From positions 1,085,979 to 1,149,978 of the forward strand of contig CAWKKW010000002.1 of assembly GCA_963850345.1 (NCBI GenBank): 64,000 nt of DNA, read 5' to 3'. Positions 52,062-61,400 of the stretch are shown one piece after another; the stretch's first letter is position 1, and each line of letters opens with the position of its first letter. This DNA comes from CAWKKW01 sp963850345. GTDB taxonomy: Bacteria; Acidobacteriota; Terriglobia; Terriglobales; Acidobacteriaceae. The notes below the pieces were generated by a model. The model was not told the origin of the DNA. It searched no databases and saw only the letters and a list, made by a program, of their open reading frames with translations. The position numbers were made by a program, and so were the translations under genes.

Positions 52062-52877
52062 ATGTCGAGTGAGTATGCTGTACCCTCCGTCAGTCGCGCG
52101 ATGAGAATCTTAGAATTGGTAGCGGAATCACAAAGGGGCCTCACTCTCTCAGAGATAACCAGGCGATTGGGACTTCCAAAAAGCTCGACGCACGTGTTGC
52201 TCAGGACCCTGGAAGGAAGCGGGTACCTGAAGAGCAGCAAGGTGACGGGCAAGTTTTGTTTTGGGCTCAAGATGGTCAGTCTGAGTAAAACCGCTCTCGA
52301 AAATCTCGACCTTCGGGAGCAAGCCAGGCCATTTCTGCAGGATCTGATGGTGCGATCCGGATTGACGGTGCACCTGGCTATCCTGGAAGGCGCCGAAGCC
52401 GTCATCATCGAGAAAGTCGAGGCACCCGGTATGCTGCGTCTGGCGACGTGGGTAGGACGGCGGCTAGATGCAAATAGCTCGGGCGTAGGAAAGGCTCTCT
52501 TGGCCTTTGCCGGAGAAGAGATCGCCGACCAACGCTTCACGGGACGGCCGTTGGCGCGGAACAACAAGAATACAATCTCCTCTCCGGAGAGGCTTGCCCG
52601 TGAGTTGAAGAAGGTGCGAGAGCGGGGATACTCGTTCGAGGATGAAGAAGGCGAGATCGGCTTTCGGTGTGTCGGGGCTCCAATCTGTGACTCCGGTGAT
52701 CGAGCCGTTGCCGCGATCAGCATCGCTGGAACCACTTCACAAATTTCTAACGAGCGGCTGACAAAACTGGCATCCATGGTGAAGACGACGGCCAAGCAAA
52801 TCTCTGCGCAACTGGGCAGTAGTTCGAATTTTACGAGCCGTGCTGAAAGCCAGCAACCTGCGCACGAGCCGCGTTAA
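52062..52877 (+). CDS. IclR-family transcriptional regulator
   Basis: A 271-residue IclR protein. The N-terminal winged helix 'SRAMRILELVAESQRGLTLSEITRRLGLPKSSTHVLLRTLE' (quoted here only for its segments 'LTLSEITRRLG' and 'PKSSTHVLLRTL') precedes the effector domain with 'GVGKALLAF' and 'GFRCVGAPI'. It lies divergent to RidA and is the only regulator near the D-amino acid/amino sugar block, so it may control it. 'GEIGFRCVGAPICDSGDRAVAAISIAG' (in part 'VAAISIAG') is the usual C-terminal signature. Confidence 0.93.
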   Translation: MSSEYAVPSVSRAMRILELVAESQRGLTLSEITRRLGLPKSSTHVLLRTLEGSGYLKSSKVTGKFCFGLKMVSLSKTALENLDLREQARPFLQDLMVRSGLTVHLAILEGAEAVIIEKVEAPGMLRLATWVGRRLDANSSGVGKALLAFAGEEIADQRFTGRPLARNNKNTISSPERLARELKKVRERGYSFEDEEGEIGFRCVGAPICDSGDRAVAAISIAGTTSQISNERLTKLASMVKTTAKQISAQLGSSSNFTSRAESQQPAHEPR

Positions 52878-53032
52878 TAAGAAAGCTGCCGGCCTCTCGC
52901 TTGTCCGGCGGCAGCGTCCTGAGAGACCAATTCTGAGACTGTCCGATAAGTTGGACAGAATCGACCTTTTACTGCACGCCCTCCATTGACGCCGTACCGT
53001 TCAAGAGTCGGCGCTTAGGTTACCCGAAATGC

Positions 53033-56000
53033 TCACGGAATTGGAGCCACTTGGGATTCGGCCAAGCGCCGTTGGATAGGTTGTGCGGCATAGTTGAGCA
53101 AATTTCGTAACAGCCGTTCTGCCGTAGGGTTCGTGCCAAGGTTCTGGCGAATTTTCAAGCTGTTGAGGATAACTCGTCCGGCTCCGAACTGGTATGCCGC
53201 AATCTGAAGATCGGAACGGTAATCGTCCTGGCCCCCGCTGGTCTGAATTGCCCCGGCGATCGCCTCTACACTGGGGTCCAGACCGCGAACGACGATTGGA
53301 CTGATGATGTCGCGGTAGAGGGTGTAGTCAAGAATTCCCCCAGACGGCAGTCCTTCAAACACCGCGTGCTCCTTTGCCCATGGATCCGCACGAAAATATG
53401 CATTGGGAGTGCGCGCGAGTTGGGGACGATCTTTAGAAGCGAGCGGAAGCCAGTGCAGAGTCGTGGGCTTTCCGCTGAATGGTTCATCGAGCAAGGTCTC
53501 CGGAGTGAGAAACACCACCGAAGATCCCCTCGCAATCCGCTCTTCGAGAGCCGAAAATGCTTGCACTGTATCTGCGGCTGGCGGTCTCCCCGACGCGAGA
53601 ATTACCTCGTGTTCCGTCTGAACTTGCGGAGCCGATTCGCGGAAGGAAAGCTTGCGGCTCCGAAGCCAATCCGCCAACTTCGGATCGTCGCCCCACGAAA
53701 CTATGCTGGTCGCGACCTTCAGCATACCAGCTAGATCGTCCACATAGAATTCCGCTTCTCCACCCCTGGCCGCAGCCCCATACTCGAAAGTTGCAAGGAA
53801 CCTGTAGCGACCCGGGGGGCCAGTTATGACAAGGTCCCGAGAAAAGACAGGGCGGGAAAACGGAACCTCACGGCCGTTCGATTTCGGAATCTCTACTTGG
53901 ATTGTTACGTCTAGCGGGCGAGCTCTTTGGGGTCCGGCAACTTGAATGCGGGCAGGGTAAGTACCAGGAGCCAAGGCATCGTGGTTCACCAGGAATGCAT
54001 CCAGATGCACTTTCGTTCCGCTGTATACATTCGCTTCATTTACGAACAGGCACCAGCGAACCGGTGTGGCCATATCATTGAAGGCCTCAGCCATGCCGGG
54101 CTTGAGATCACGGAAGTAGCTTGTGATTCCGCAGCCATGAAACCAGGCATCGACGATCTGAGTGGAGCTAAAGTCGCCGATCAGTGCGGGGTTCGCTTGC
54201 CATGCGTTGTAGTCTTCCAGCGCAAGTTTGGCCTGGATGCGCTGACTCTCAGCGAAGTAGTCTTCTGGTCGCGGCCAGCATTCGTCTAGTTTCCACGCTA
54301 TCCAGTCAGCCTGGAACTTTTGCATCTTTTCCCGGTAGAGTGCTGCGTCAGCTGCGTTCTCTTTTCCAAGCTGTTCGAAGTGGCGCAAGAAACGTGGATA
54401 GTCCTGCGCTCCGCAGATACCGAACTCCGAGAGAAGCACCGGATGCCAACTCTCCGCCGGATTAACTTGCTCTTTGCTTAGAGGCAGCGCGGCATTACCA
54501 CTGAACGCGAAATCACCCGATGGATTACGCATCTCGAGTAGATCTTCAGCCGAGTGCGGAGAAGCAGGATAAGCGTGCACGTCGCGTAGCCCGGTCGATT
54601 CCCACACATGCGAGCCCGGGTTGCTGAGACTTCCAACTTTGGGGTCATTGTCAAAGCGCCCGCTGCCAAGCAGCATCACTCGAGTTTCATCTAGATCACG
54701 CAGGCGGGGCAGTGTGGTAATAGCATGACGAAACAACCGTCCGTCTTTCACTTCATTCAGCAGTGACCACATCACGATGGCCGGATGGTTGCGATCACGT
54801 CGCACTACTCCAGCAATGCTCCGATCCCAACGTTCTTCCAGCGCCGGCGATTCAGCCATTTCGCGGGCGCCAAAATGTTCCTCGTAGACCAACAAACCGA
54901 TCTCATCGAATAGATCCAATTGGCGCGGCAAAGCCGCTCCGCATGTGATCCGAACCGCGTTGAAACCCATCGCCTTCATGTTGAGTACGTCACGACGCAA
55001 CAATTCTTCGTCATACGGTGTGGTCTGAGAAATTGGGTATTGCAACACCGTATAGAGCGCACCATGCAGGCGAATTCGCCTTCCATTCAGGCGGAAATAG
55101 CCATCTTCAAAACGGAAATCTCGGAAGCCGCACCGGATCGACTTCTCGTCGATCCCATTATTTTCATCCGCCTGGACTCGACCGGTTACACGATACAGAA
55201 ACGGGTCATTTAGCTCCCATGAGCGGTGCTCCGGAACTTTCATGACAAGATTGACCTCATTGCCGCCGTTCCGAAAAGGCTGCTCCGAAGAAACGGAGGT
55301 TACAGTGTCCCCTCCCCTCGCCGGCGCGCACTGGATAGTGATGGAGCCGCGCACTGGCTTGTCCCCAGCATTTCGTACGTTCGCCCGTATGAGAATTTCC
55401 CCGTTCTTCCAATTAGGAGCCGCATAAAGGTCCTCAATACGAACGACGGGCGCCAGGATCAATTCGACTGAACCAGTAATGCCGCCAGTGTTGTAAGCAT
55501 TGTCGCGCGGGACGGGATAATCGCGGCGACCGACCGGCACTTCCTCCAACCGAATTCCATCGATCAGATCGTGAGTCGGATTGAGCACTCTCACGGCGAT
55601 CGTATTTGTCTCACCGGGTCTAGTCGCGGCGGTAGCGTCCAATACGAATGGTTCTTCCCCTCCCTCATGCGCTCCGAGCCGGATCCCGTTGACCCAAACC
55701 TCACCTAGATAATCAACCGCGTGGAAACGGAGTAAGTATCGCCCGTCAGACAGGAGATGAGTGGGAACGATGAATTGACGCCAATACCAGGCAACGCCAT
55801 GATAGTCGGGAAAGGAATCCTGGATTACCCAAGGTACCTGAGCCGAAACTGCTCCGTCCGGTGGGACCTTTGTCCAACCTCGATCGTGGCCGTTATTAGC
55901 AGGATCGACCGCGAGGAGCCAATTACTTCCGTCAAGAGAAATGATCCTGGAATATAAGTGGCTGCTGGCTGCTGACGCGTCTGATTTCACCGCTGGAAGC

Positions 56001-56050
56001 GCGGCTGAGCAACCGGCGGAGATGATGAACTGCCTTCTATTCAGAGCCAT
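53033..56050 (-). CDS. GH2 beta-galactosidase/beta-glucuronidase-like glycosidase
   Basis: A 1005-residue enzyme with Tat signal 'LNRRQFIISAGCSAALP'. Order: sugar-binding domain ('WYWRQFIVPTHLL', 'AVDYLGEVWVNGIRLG'), immunoglobulin-like domain, TIM barrel ('NGRRIRLHGALYTVLQYP', acid/base in 'MWSLLNEVKDG', nucleophile in 'VLLSEFGICGAQDY'), then about 350 further residues with Ig-like and terminal 'FGAGRVILNSLKIRQNLG' segments. Family members cleave beta-galactosides, mannosides or glucuronides; substrate cannot be fixed from sequence. Stands alone on the minus strand. Confidence 0.92.
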   Translation of the reverse strand: MALNRRQFIISAGCSAALPAVKSDASAASSHLYSRIISLDGSNWLLAVDPANNGHDRGWTKVPPDGAVSAQVPWVIQDSFPDYHGVAWYWRQFIVPTHLLSDGRYLLRFHAVDYLGEVWVNGIRLGAHEGGEEPFVLDATAATRPGETNTIAVRVLNPTHDLIDGIRLEEVPVGRRDYPVPRDNAYNTGGITGSVELILAPVVRIEDLYAAPNWKNGEILIRANVRNAGDKPVRGSITIQCAPARGGDTVTSVSSEQPFRNGGNEVNLVMKVPEHRSWELNDPFLYRVTGRVQADENNGIDEKSIRCGFRDFRFEDGYFRLNGRRIRLHGALYTVLQYPISQTTPYDEELLRRDVLNMKAMGFNAVRITCGAALPRQLDLFDEIGLLVYEEHFGAREMAESPALEERWDRSIAGVVRRDRNHPAIVMWSLLNEVKDGRLFRHAITTLPRLRDLDETRVMLLGSGRFDNDPKVGSLSNPGSHVWESTGLRDVHAYPASPHSAEDLLEMRNPSGDFAFSGNAALPLSKEQVNPAESWHPVLLSEFGICGAQDYPRFLRHFEQLGKENAADAALYREKMQKFQADWIAWKLDECWPRPEDYFAESQRIQAKLALEDYNAWQANPALIGDFSSTQIVDAWFHGCGITSYFRDLKPGMAEAFNDMATPVRWCLFVNEANVYSGTKVHLDAFLVNHDALAPGTYPARIQVAGPQRARPLDVTIQVEIPKSNGREVPFSRPVFSRDLVITGPPGRYRFLATFEYGAAARGGEAEFYVDDLAGMLKVATSIVSWGDDPKLADWLRSRKLSFRESAPQVQTEHEVILASGRPPAADTVQAFSALEERIARGSSVVFLTPETLLDEPFSGKPTTLHWLPLASKDRPQLARTPNAYFRADPWAKEHAVFEGLPSGGILDYTLYRDIISPIVVRGLDPSVEAIAGAIQTSGGQDDYRSDLQIAAYQFGAGRVILNSLKIRQNLGTNPTAERLLRNLLNYAAQPIQRRLAESQVAPIP

Positions 56051-56459
56051 GCGGTAACCAAGTCGTGACTACACTTCCTCGACGATGTTCAGAACAAACG
56101 CAGCCCTGCTCGACTGCTCATTCGCAAGCGTTGATCTCTCCAAGCTTCGCTGCAAGTAATAACCCCAAAATCGGAACAGAGTGGCTTCGGTGCGATATTG
56201 AGACTTGGCACTTACGACTAAGGAAAGTCGGCTCGACAATGAACACCCCGCAGGGCGGGGATGAACAATGAGATCAAGGAACACTCTTTTATCGGAAGCG
56301 CGCTTCGAAGCACTGTAAAGATCTTTTTCAACGCTAAATACTTACACACTCACCCACCGTGCGCTGTCACGATAGTTCCGTGTATTGAACAGCTCTCAGT
56401 CGTGTGCGTGCCGATTACCAAGGGTAATGCTCAATATCCTCTTCAGGCGTGTCCTTCCG
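56051..56459. other. intergenic stretch without a recognisable gene
   Basis: About 400 bp upstream of the GH2 gene, presumably including its promoter, and leading into the regulator remnant at 56460. No domain or ribosome-binding site was seen on either strand. Confidence 0.4.
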
Positions 56460-56703
56460 CATGGGCGACTTCAGTTCAGCCGTGCTTACCAACCTATTTA
56501 CGATTCGGGCTATGCGCAACGCAGATGGTGCCGGTAGACTCACTCTCCAGGCAACATGATCCCCGCAAACTGATCGAGAAATCGAAGTCCTGCGACGAGT
56601 CGCGACCGGACACTCGAACACGATCAGCGCCATGCAACTTACCGTGTCCGAGATGACGATCAAGGCACAGATGAAGAGTATTCCCTCCACACGCAGCGAA
56701 TGA
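56460..56703 (+). pseudogene. remnant of a NarL/LuxR-type response regulator
   Basis: In one frame 56560-56703 translates to S-P-Q-T-D-R-E-I-E-V-L-R-R-V-A-T-G-H-S-N, then 'MQLTVSEMTIKAQMKSI' and a stop: the LuxR helix-turn-helix signature (TxREIEVL...HSNxxIA..L.VSExTVKxHxKSI). A TGA at 56557 precedes it; the same frame upstream ('AVLTNLFTIRAMRNADGAGR') weakly resembles the end of a receiver domain ('LT...IRAL.AGA.GYL'). No intact regulator remains. Confidence 0.55.
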
Positions 56704-56866
56704 TCGCAGCCATGCGGGCACCATCGCCACGAAACGCGGTCTTATCGACGGGCAGTGAGGCATCAGCCAACACACCAGGTAGATATCTCCAGCATTCCGG
56801 GTGAAAACACCCACCAGACTCGACCTACCTTGCAGTTATAATTCAGGCTGCATCGAGGACCCCTTC

Positions 56867-57436
56867 ATGCCGCCCGCTTTGACGTTGGAGATTTTGCGAC
56901 AGGCCATTGAACAACTCCGCCCGGAGTTGCCCGCTTTGTTAGGCGACAAGTACCCGGCGTTTGAGACGCAATTAAATTCTGGCCTGGCGTCGGGTAACCG
57001 CAATCGCCTTCTTGACCTCTTTCGGCAGTACGGAACCGCTCATCAGCGTCTCCTACAGTACCTACCCAGCCGCGCAGAAGATCGCACCAAGGGCCTCTTT
57101 GGCGACGTGAATGTTCCGCTACCCTATCTCCATTATGTATGTCCAGTCGGACCTCACCTATTGCGGCTGAAGCAGGTCGAAGAGCAAGATGCCGCAGGAC
57201 GCCCCCTGTGCCCGGTCCACCATGTCCCGATGACGCGTATGGGGCCCAAGGCGTTACGCGCGGCAGTGGAAACTTTTCGGCCTCAGCTGCCGCAATTGAT
57301 CGGTCCGGAGTATCAGGATTTTGTCGCGAAATTCAAGATCAGCCTGACAGATCCCGGCGAAGACGCAGCCTGGGAACTACTGGCCCAGCATGATGCCTTA
57401 TATCAGCGCCTATTACAGACCGCGACTTCGGGATAG
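56867..57436 (+). CDS. small protein with duplicated helical domain flanking a Cys/His motif (CHAT operon gene 1)
   Basis: 189 residues from the ATG at 56867 (GAGG 8 nt upstream; frame opens at 56801). Residues about 10-66 and 130-184 are related copies of one helical domain: 'LRQAIEQLRPELPALLGDKY' versus 'LRAAVETFRPQLPQLIGPEY', both ending 'QRLLQ'. Between them lies 'YVCPVGPHLLRL...LCPVHHVPM' with C92, H97, C115 and H118, a possible zinc site. No catalytic motif. The arrangement resembles the adaptor/effector-associated domains in bacterial conflict systems, but I do not recognise a named family. Its stop is 5 nt before the membrane-protein gene. Confidence 0.7.
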   Translation: MPPALTLEILRQAIEQLRPELPALLGDKYPAFETQLNSGLASGNRNRLLDLFRQYGTAHQRLLQYLPSRAEDRTKGLFGDVNVPLPYLHYVCPVGPHLLRLKQVEEQDAAGRPLCPVHHVPMTRMGPKALRAAVETFRPQLPQLIGPEYQDFVAKFKISLTDPGEDAAWELLAQHDALYQRLLQTATSG

Positions 57437-57441
57437 AAGCA

Positions 57442-58419
57442 ATGCTGGGAACGTTCCTTGAAAAACTGAATACGCTGTTTGACCGACGCCTGGTGATCGC
57501 GTACTGGTGCCCGATCTTCGTCGTCGCAGGACTCACAGGAGCTCTGATCAGTGCCGTCACGGGCCCATCCATTGGGCTGGACTGGTGGAGTAAGCGCGGC
57601 GCAACAACCCAGGTCGTCCTGGGATTCGGCACACTATTGGCCATCACGGTCATGGCGTACATTCTGGAAGCGCTGACCACGCCCATTGTTAGGTTTTTCG
57701 AGGGTTACTGGGCCGAGAGCAAACTGTATAGGTGGGCGTGCACCAAGCAAAAGGCGCGTCGAGATAGGCTGTCTGATTCGGCGCGATACCAACGCTATCC
57801 GGTGAACTCACAGTTAGTGAAGCCAACCAGGCTAGGAAATGTGCTGGTGGCGGCCGAGGAGTATCCTCACCAACTCTACCAGTTGGACGCAGTGCTTTGG
57901 TGGCCTCGCCTGGCAGCGCTGTTGCCTGAGACGCTTCGCACGCAAATCGACGCGGCCCTCACGCCGATGCTGGCCATGCTGAATCTGAGCATGATGTTGA
58001 TGGTGCTCACGGTCGGGACAGTGGCAACCCTGATAGTGGTACATCGCTGGTGGTGGCAGCTCAGCTGTGTGCTGATAGTGCAGTTGATTCTTGCCAGGCT
58101 TTGTTATCTGGCAGCCAGCATCCAGGCAGAGGATTACGGAGCAACGGTGAGAGTGGCGTTCGATCTTCACCGCTTTGACCTGCTCAAGCAGATGCACATT
58201 CCGTTGCCACAGAGCTTGTTCAATGAACGATTGCTTTGGGAGATGCTCAATCGTTGGGTATTCTCCTATGCGCCACCTTGGCAGATCGGTCCAGTTTCAG
58301 ATGCGCCCCAGCCTCAGGATCCTTTCTTCAACGACACACATACCACGCCCGCAAGACCTGCACAGGCACAAGAGTTCATTGTGACATTGCGAAGAGACTC
58401 CCAGTCTCCCAGTAAGTAA
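57442..58419 (+). CDS. four-helix membrane protein of the CHAT operon (gene 2)
   Basis: A 325-residue protein with two pairs of predicted transmembrane helices: residues about 18-40 ('YWCPIFVVAGLTGALISAV'), 57-79, 181-201 and 204-223. The region between the pairs holds 'LGNVLVAAEEYPHQLYQLDA' followed by VLWWPRL...LLPE, a conserved-looking motif seen in other uncharacterised bacterial membrane proteins with 'LGN.L.AAE.YP..RY.LDA'. The C-terminal 100 residues are soluble. Function unknown. It sits between the adaptor-like gene and the TPR-CHAT gene (71 bp to the ATG), so it may anchor or be a target of the protease. Confidence 0.72.
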   Translation: MLGTFLEKLNTLFDRRLVIAYWCPIFVVAGLTGALISAVTGPSIGLDWWSKRGATTQVVLGFGTLLAITVMAYILEALTTPIVRFFEGYWAESKLYRWACTKQKARRDRLSDSARYQRYPVNSQLVKPTRLGNVLVAAEEYPHQLYQLDAVLWWPRLAALLPETLRTQIDAALTPMLAMLNLSMMLMVLTVGTVATLIVVHRWWWQLSCVLIVQLILARLCYLAASIQAEDYGATVRVAFDLHRFDLLKQMHIPLPQSLFNERLLWEMLNRWVFSYAPPWQIGPVSDAPQPQDPFFNDTHTTPARPAQAQEFIVTLRRDSQSPSK

Positions 58420-58490
58420 GAGCGTCTTATAAGTAGGTTGACTGCGATTCACGCAATGTGTCACCCTGCGGCACCTGAGGAGGCTTGGCT

Positions 58491-61400
58491 ATGCGCCTGG
58501 TGGATAGATTCAGAGAAGGTTTAGCCATTGGACAGCTCGGACGCGGTACTGCTTCTCTGAAGAAATTTATGGCGACCGGTCAGGCCCGCTCTATGGAGGA
58601 AGCAGTTAAATGTCTCAAGAAGGCGGTGGCGGGCTGCCCAACCAATTCCAAGACGCGATCTGCTTGCCTCACAGCTTTGGGAGCCGCACTTCGCGAGCAA
58701 TATAACCGCAGCGGAAATGTGGAGAACCAGGAAGGCGCCATCGAGGCATGGGAAGAGGCGCTGCGCCTAACACATCCCGATTCTCCTGATCGGCCGGGCG
58801 CGCTTAGTAATGTCGCCATCGGGCTGTTTGACCGGTATGCCAGGTTGGGACAATTAGCTGATTTAGATAAGGCGATTGCATGCTACGACGAGGCATTGAA
58901 TGCTCTTCCGGCCGCATCTGGCGTGCGAATAGACATTCTGAACAATTTGGGCACTGCGTTGCGTGTTCGCTATGGATACGACGGCGACGTGGCATATCTC
59001 GACCGAGCGAAACAGGCGCATGAGGAAGCGGTGCGGCTAAGCCCTCCCAAATCAAGTAACTTGCATCTATATCTCAACAGTCTTGGCGACGATTTACGTG
59101 CCAGTTATAACCGAGGCGGAGATCTGGGAGAGCTGGACCGTGCGGTGCAATCGTACGGGAGCGCCTCGCAGCTATGTTCGCAGGCTGCACCCATTCGACC
59201 TATGTATCTGAGTAACTGGGGCACGGCTTTGCGTCTTCGGTACTTAGCCACAGGAGGCGAGGCCGACCTGGCCCAGTCCATTACAGCTTTGACTCAGGCC
59301 GTCGAGGAGAGCCCCGCAAGCGCACCCAATCTGCCGACTTACCTGAGTAACCTGGGCGCGGGGATGATTGCTCGATTCTCCCGCTACGGGAGAGTCGCCG
59401 ACCTGGATCGGGCGGTTGAGGTGAACGAAGAGGCGGTGAGACTCAGCCCGCCGGGAGCGCCGGAAGCGGCCGGACGACGCTCTGCGTTAGCGTTGGCACT
59501 GAACCAACGGTACACGAACAGAGGAGATTCGGCCGATCTGGAGCGCTCCATTCAGTTGCACCAGGAAGCGTTGAAGGTTATGCCTCGGGGCGGCCCGGAT
59601 AGCCTTTTCAGCTTGAACAATCTGGGAGCCGCGTTCCGTTCCCGCTATGAATCGAGCGGCGACTTGGCCGATTTGCAGCGGGCGATCGACACCTACGAGT
59701 CGGCGAAAGAGCAGTTGTTGCCGGGCGCATCGGTCTCATCCGCCTGCTTGGCTAACCTGGGAGCCGCTCTTCGCATTCGGTATGAACGGCTGGATGATCC
59801 CAATGACTTGAACTCAGCGCTTCAGGCTTACAACGATGCCCTGAAATACCTGCCCGACGGGTCGCCTGAACTGCCTTCCTATCTCAACGATCTTGCGAAT
59901 GGCTGGAATGCTCGTTATCGATACACGGGCAATGTCGATGATTTGAATGCGGTGGTCACCGTCTCCGCCTCGGCCGTACACCAATGCGCACACGAAGATG
60001 CTGTTTACCCCGTGTGCTGTTCTACTCTGGGCTCCGCTCTACGCGACCGGTATGACAAAGCAAATGATGTTGGCGACTTGGACGCTGCCGTGACGATTCA
60101 GCAAGCAGCCCTGGACCAATCGCAACCCGGATCGCCACTGCAAGCCGCTTTGCTTAATGGCCTCGCTAACAGTCTAAGTGTCCGTTATGAGCACAGTGGG
60201 AGTAAGGAAGACCTGCAGCAAGCGACGACCTACTATGCTCAGGCCTGCGAGGAAGGATCGCGTACGGATGTAGCGGCCGCGATGATGGCTTCGAGTAACT
60301 GGGGTAACTGGGCTTTGAAGCGACAGGCTTGGGAAGAATGCGCACGGGCCTACGGCTTCGGCCTTGACGCGCTTGACCGGCTCTTCCGCACTCAATTGCT
60401 GCGCGCCAGTAAAGAGAGCTGGCTGCGCGAGGCGGGCAATCTCTGCGCGAGTGCCGCCTATGCGTTGGCGCACGTGGGTGAGGTTCGGCGCGCAGTCGAA
60501 GTACTGGAACATGGCCATGCGCGCTTGCTCTCTGAGGTATTGGAACGGGATCGAGCGGAGCTCGAGACGCTGCGTGCAGTAGCGCCTGAGACATACTCCC
60601 AATATGCGGCCGCCAGCAGTCGCTTGCAGGCACTCGAATCGGCGGATGTAAGCGGCCACACCGCTCCGCCATCATTGTCATCCTTCGAAGCAGCAAATGC
60701 CGCGGCTGCTGCCCGGCCCGCCTTCCTCCCACGCGCGGAGTTGAGCGACCTGATTCTTCAAGGCAGAACTGACGTGGATCAGGCGGTGACCGCGATCCGC
60801 CAAGTTCCGGGTTATCAGAATTTTCTTCTCCCTTCCGGGTTCGGTCAGATTCAGCAAGTTGCGAAACTAGGACCGCTGATCTACTTCGCCGTGACCCAAG
60901 TGGGCGGACTAGCGCTGATGGTGCTGCCTCCGGCTGCAGAACAGGCGAACGATGCGGAGGGTGATAGCTCAATCAAGACAATTTGGCTACCAGAGTTGAC
61001 GGAACCGGCATTGAAAAGCCACCTGATGAGCGCGGCCGACATGAAGCCGACAGGTTACCTGGACAGCTACCTTCGTTGGAAGACAGAGAGCGATGCAGGC
61101 GGTGACTGGCGAACCTCTTTGGACGAAACCACCCATTGGCTCTGGTCAGTGGCAATGGCACCGGTGCTCCAGATGCTGAGCCAACAGAGTGCCAGCCGAG
61201 CTGTGATCATATCGCAGGGGCTGCTCGGGCTGCTTCCTTTGCACGCAGCCTGGACGGAAGATCCGACAAGTCCGACGGGACGATCTTATGCGCTGGATAC
61301 CGTAGCCTTTAGTTATGCGCCAAATGCACGGGCGTTGGCTGCGTGTGAAACGATTGCCGCGAAGACACCCGCGGATGTATTTCTGGCCGTTGGAGACCCG

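Noticed and set aside
51665..52795. Long minus-strand open frame of 376 codons
   Set aside because: It runs antisense across most of the well-supported IclR gene, lacks a ribosome-binding site and any recognisable domain, and its residues are low-complexity Ser/Arg/Pro, typical of shadow frames in GC-rich DNA.
60166..60972. Minus-strand open frame of 268 codons inside the TPR-CHAT gene
   Set aside because: Antisense to a clearly coding region with conserved TPR-like and linker sequence; Arg/Pro/Ser-rich with no domain.
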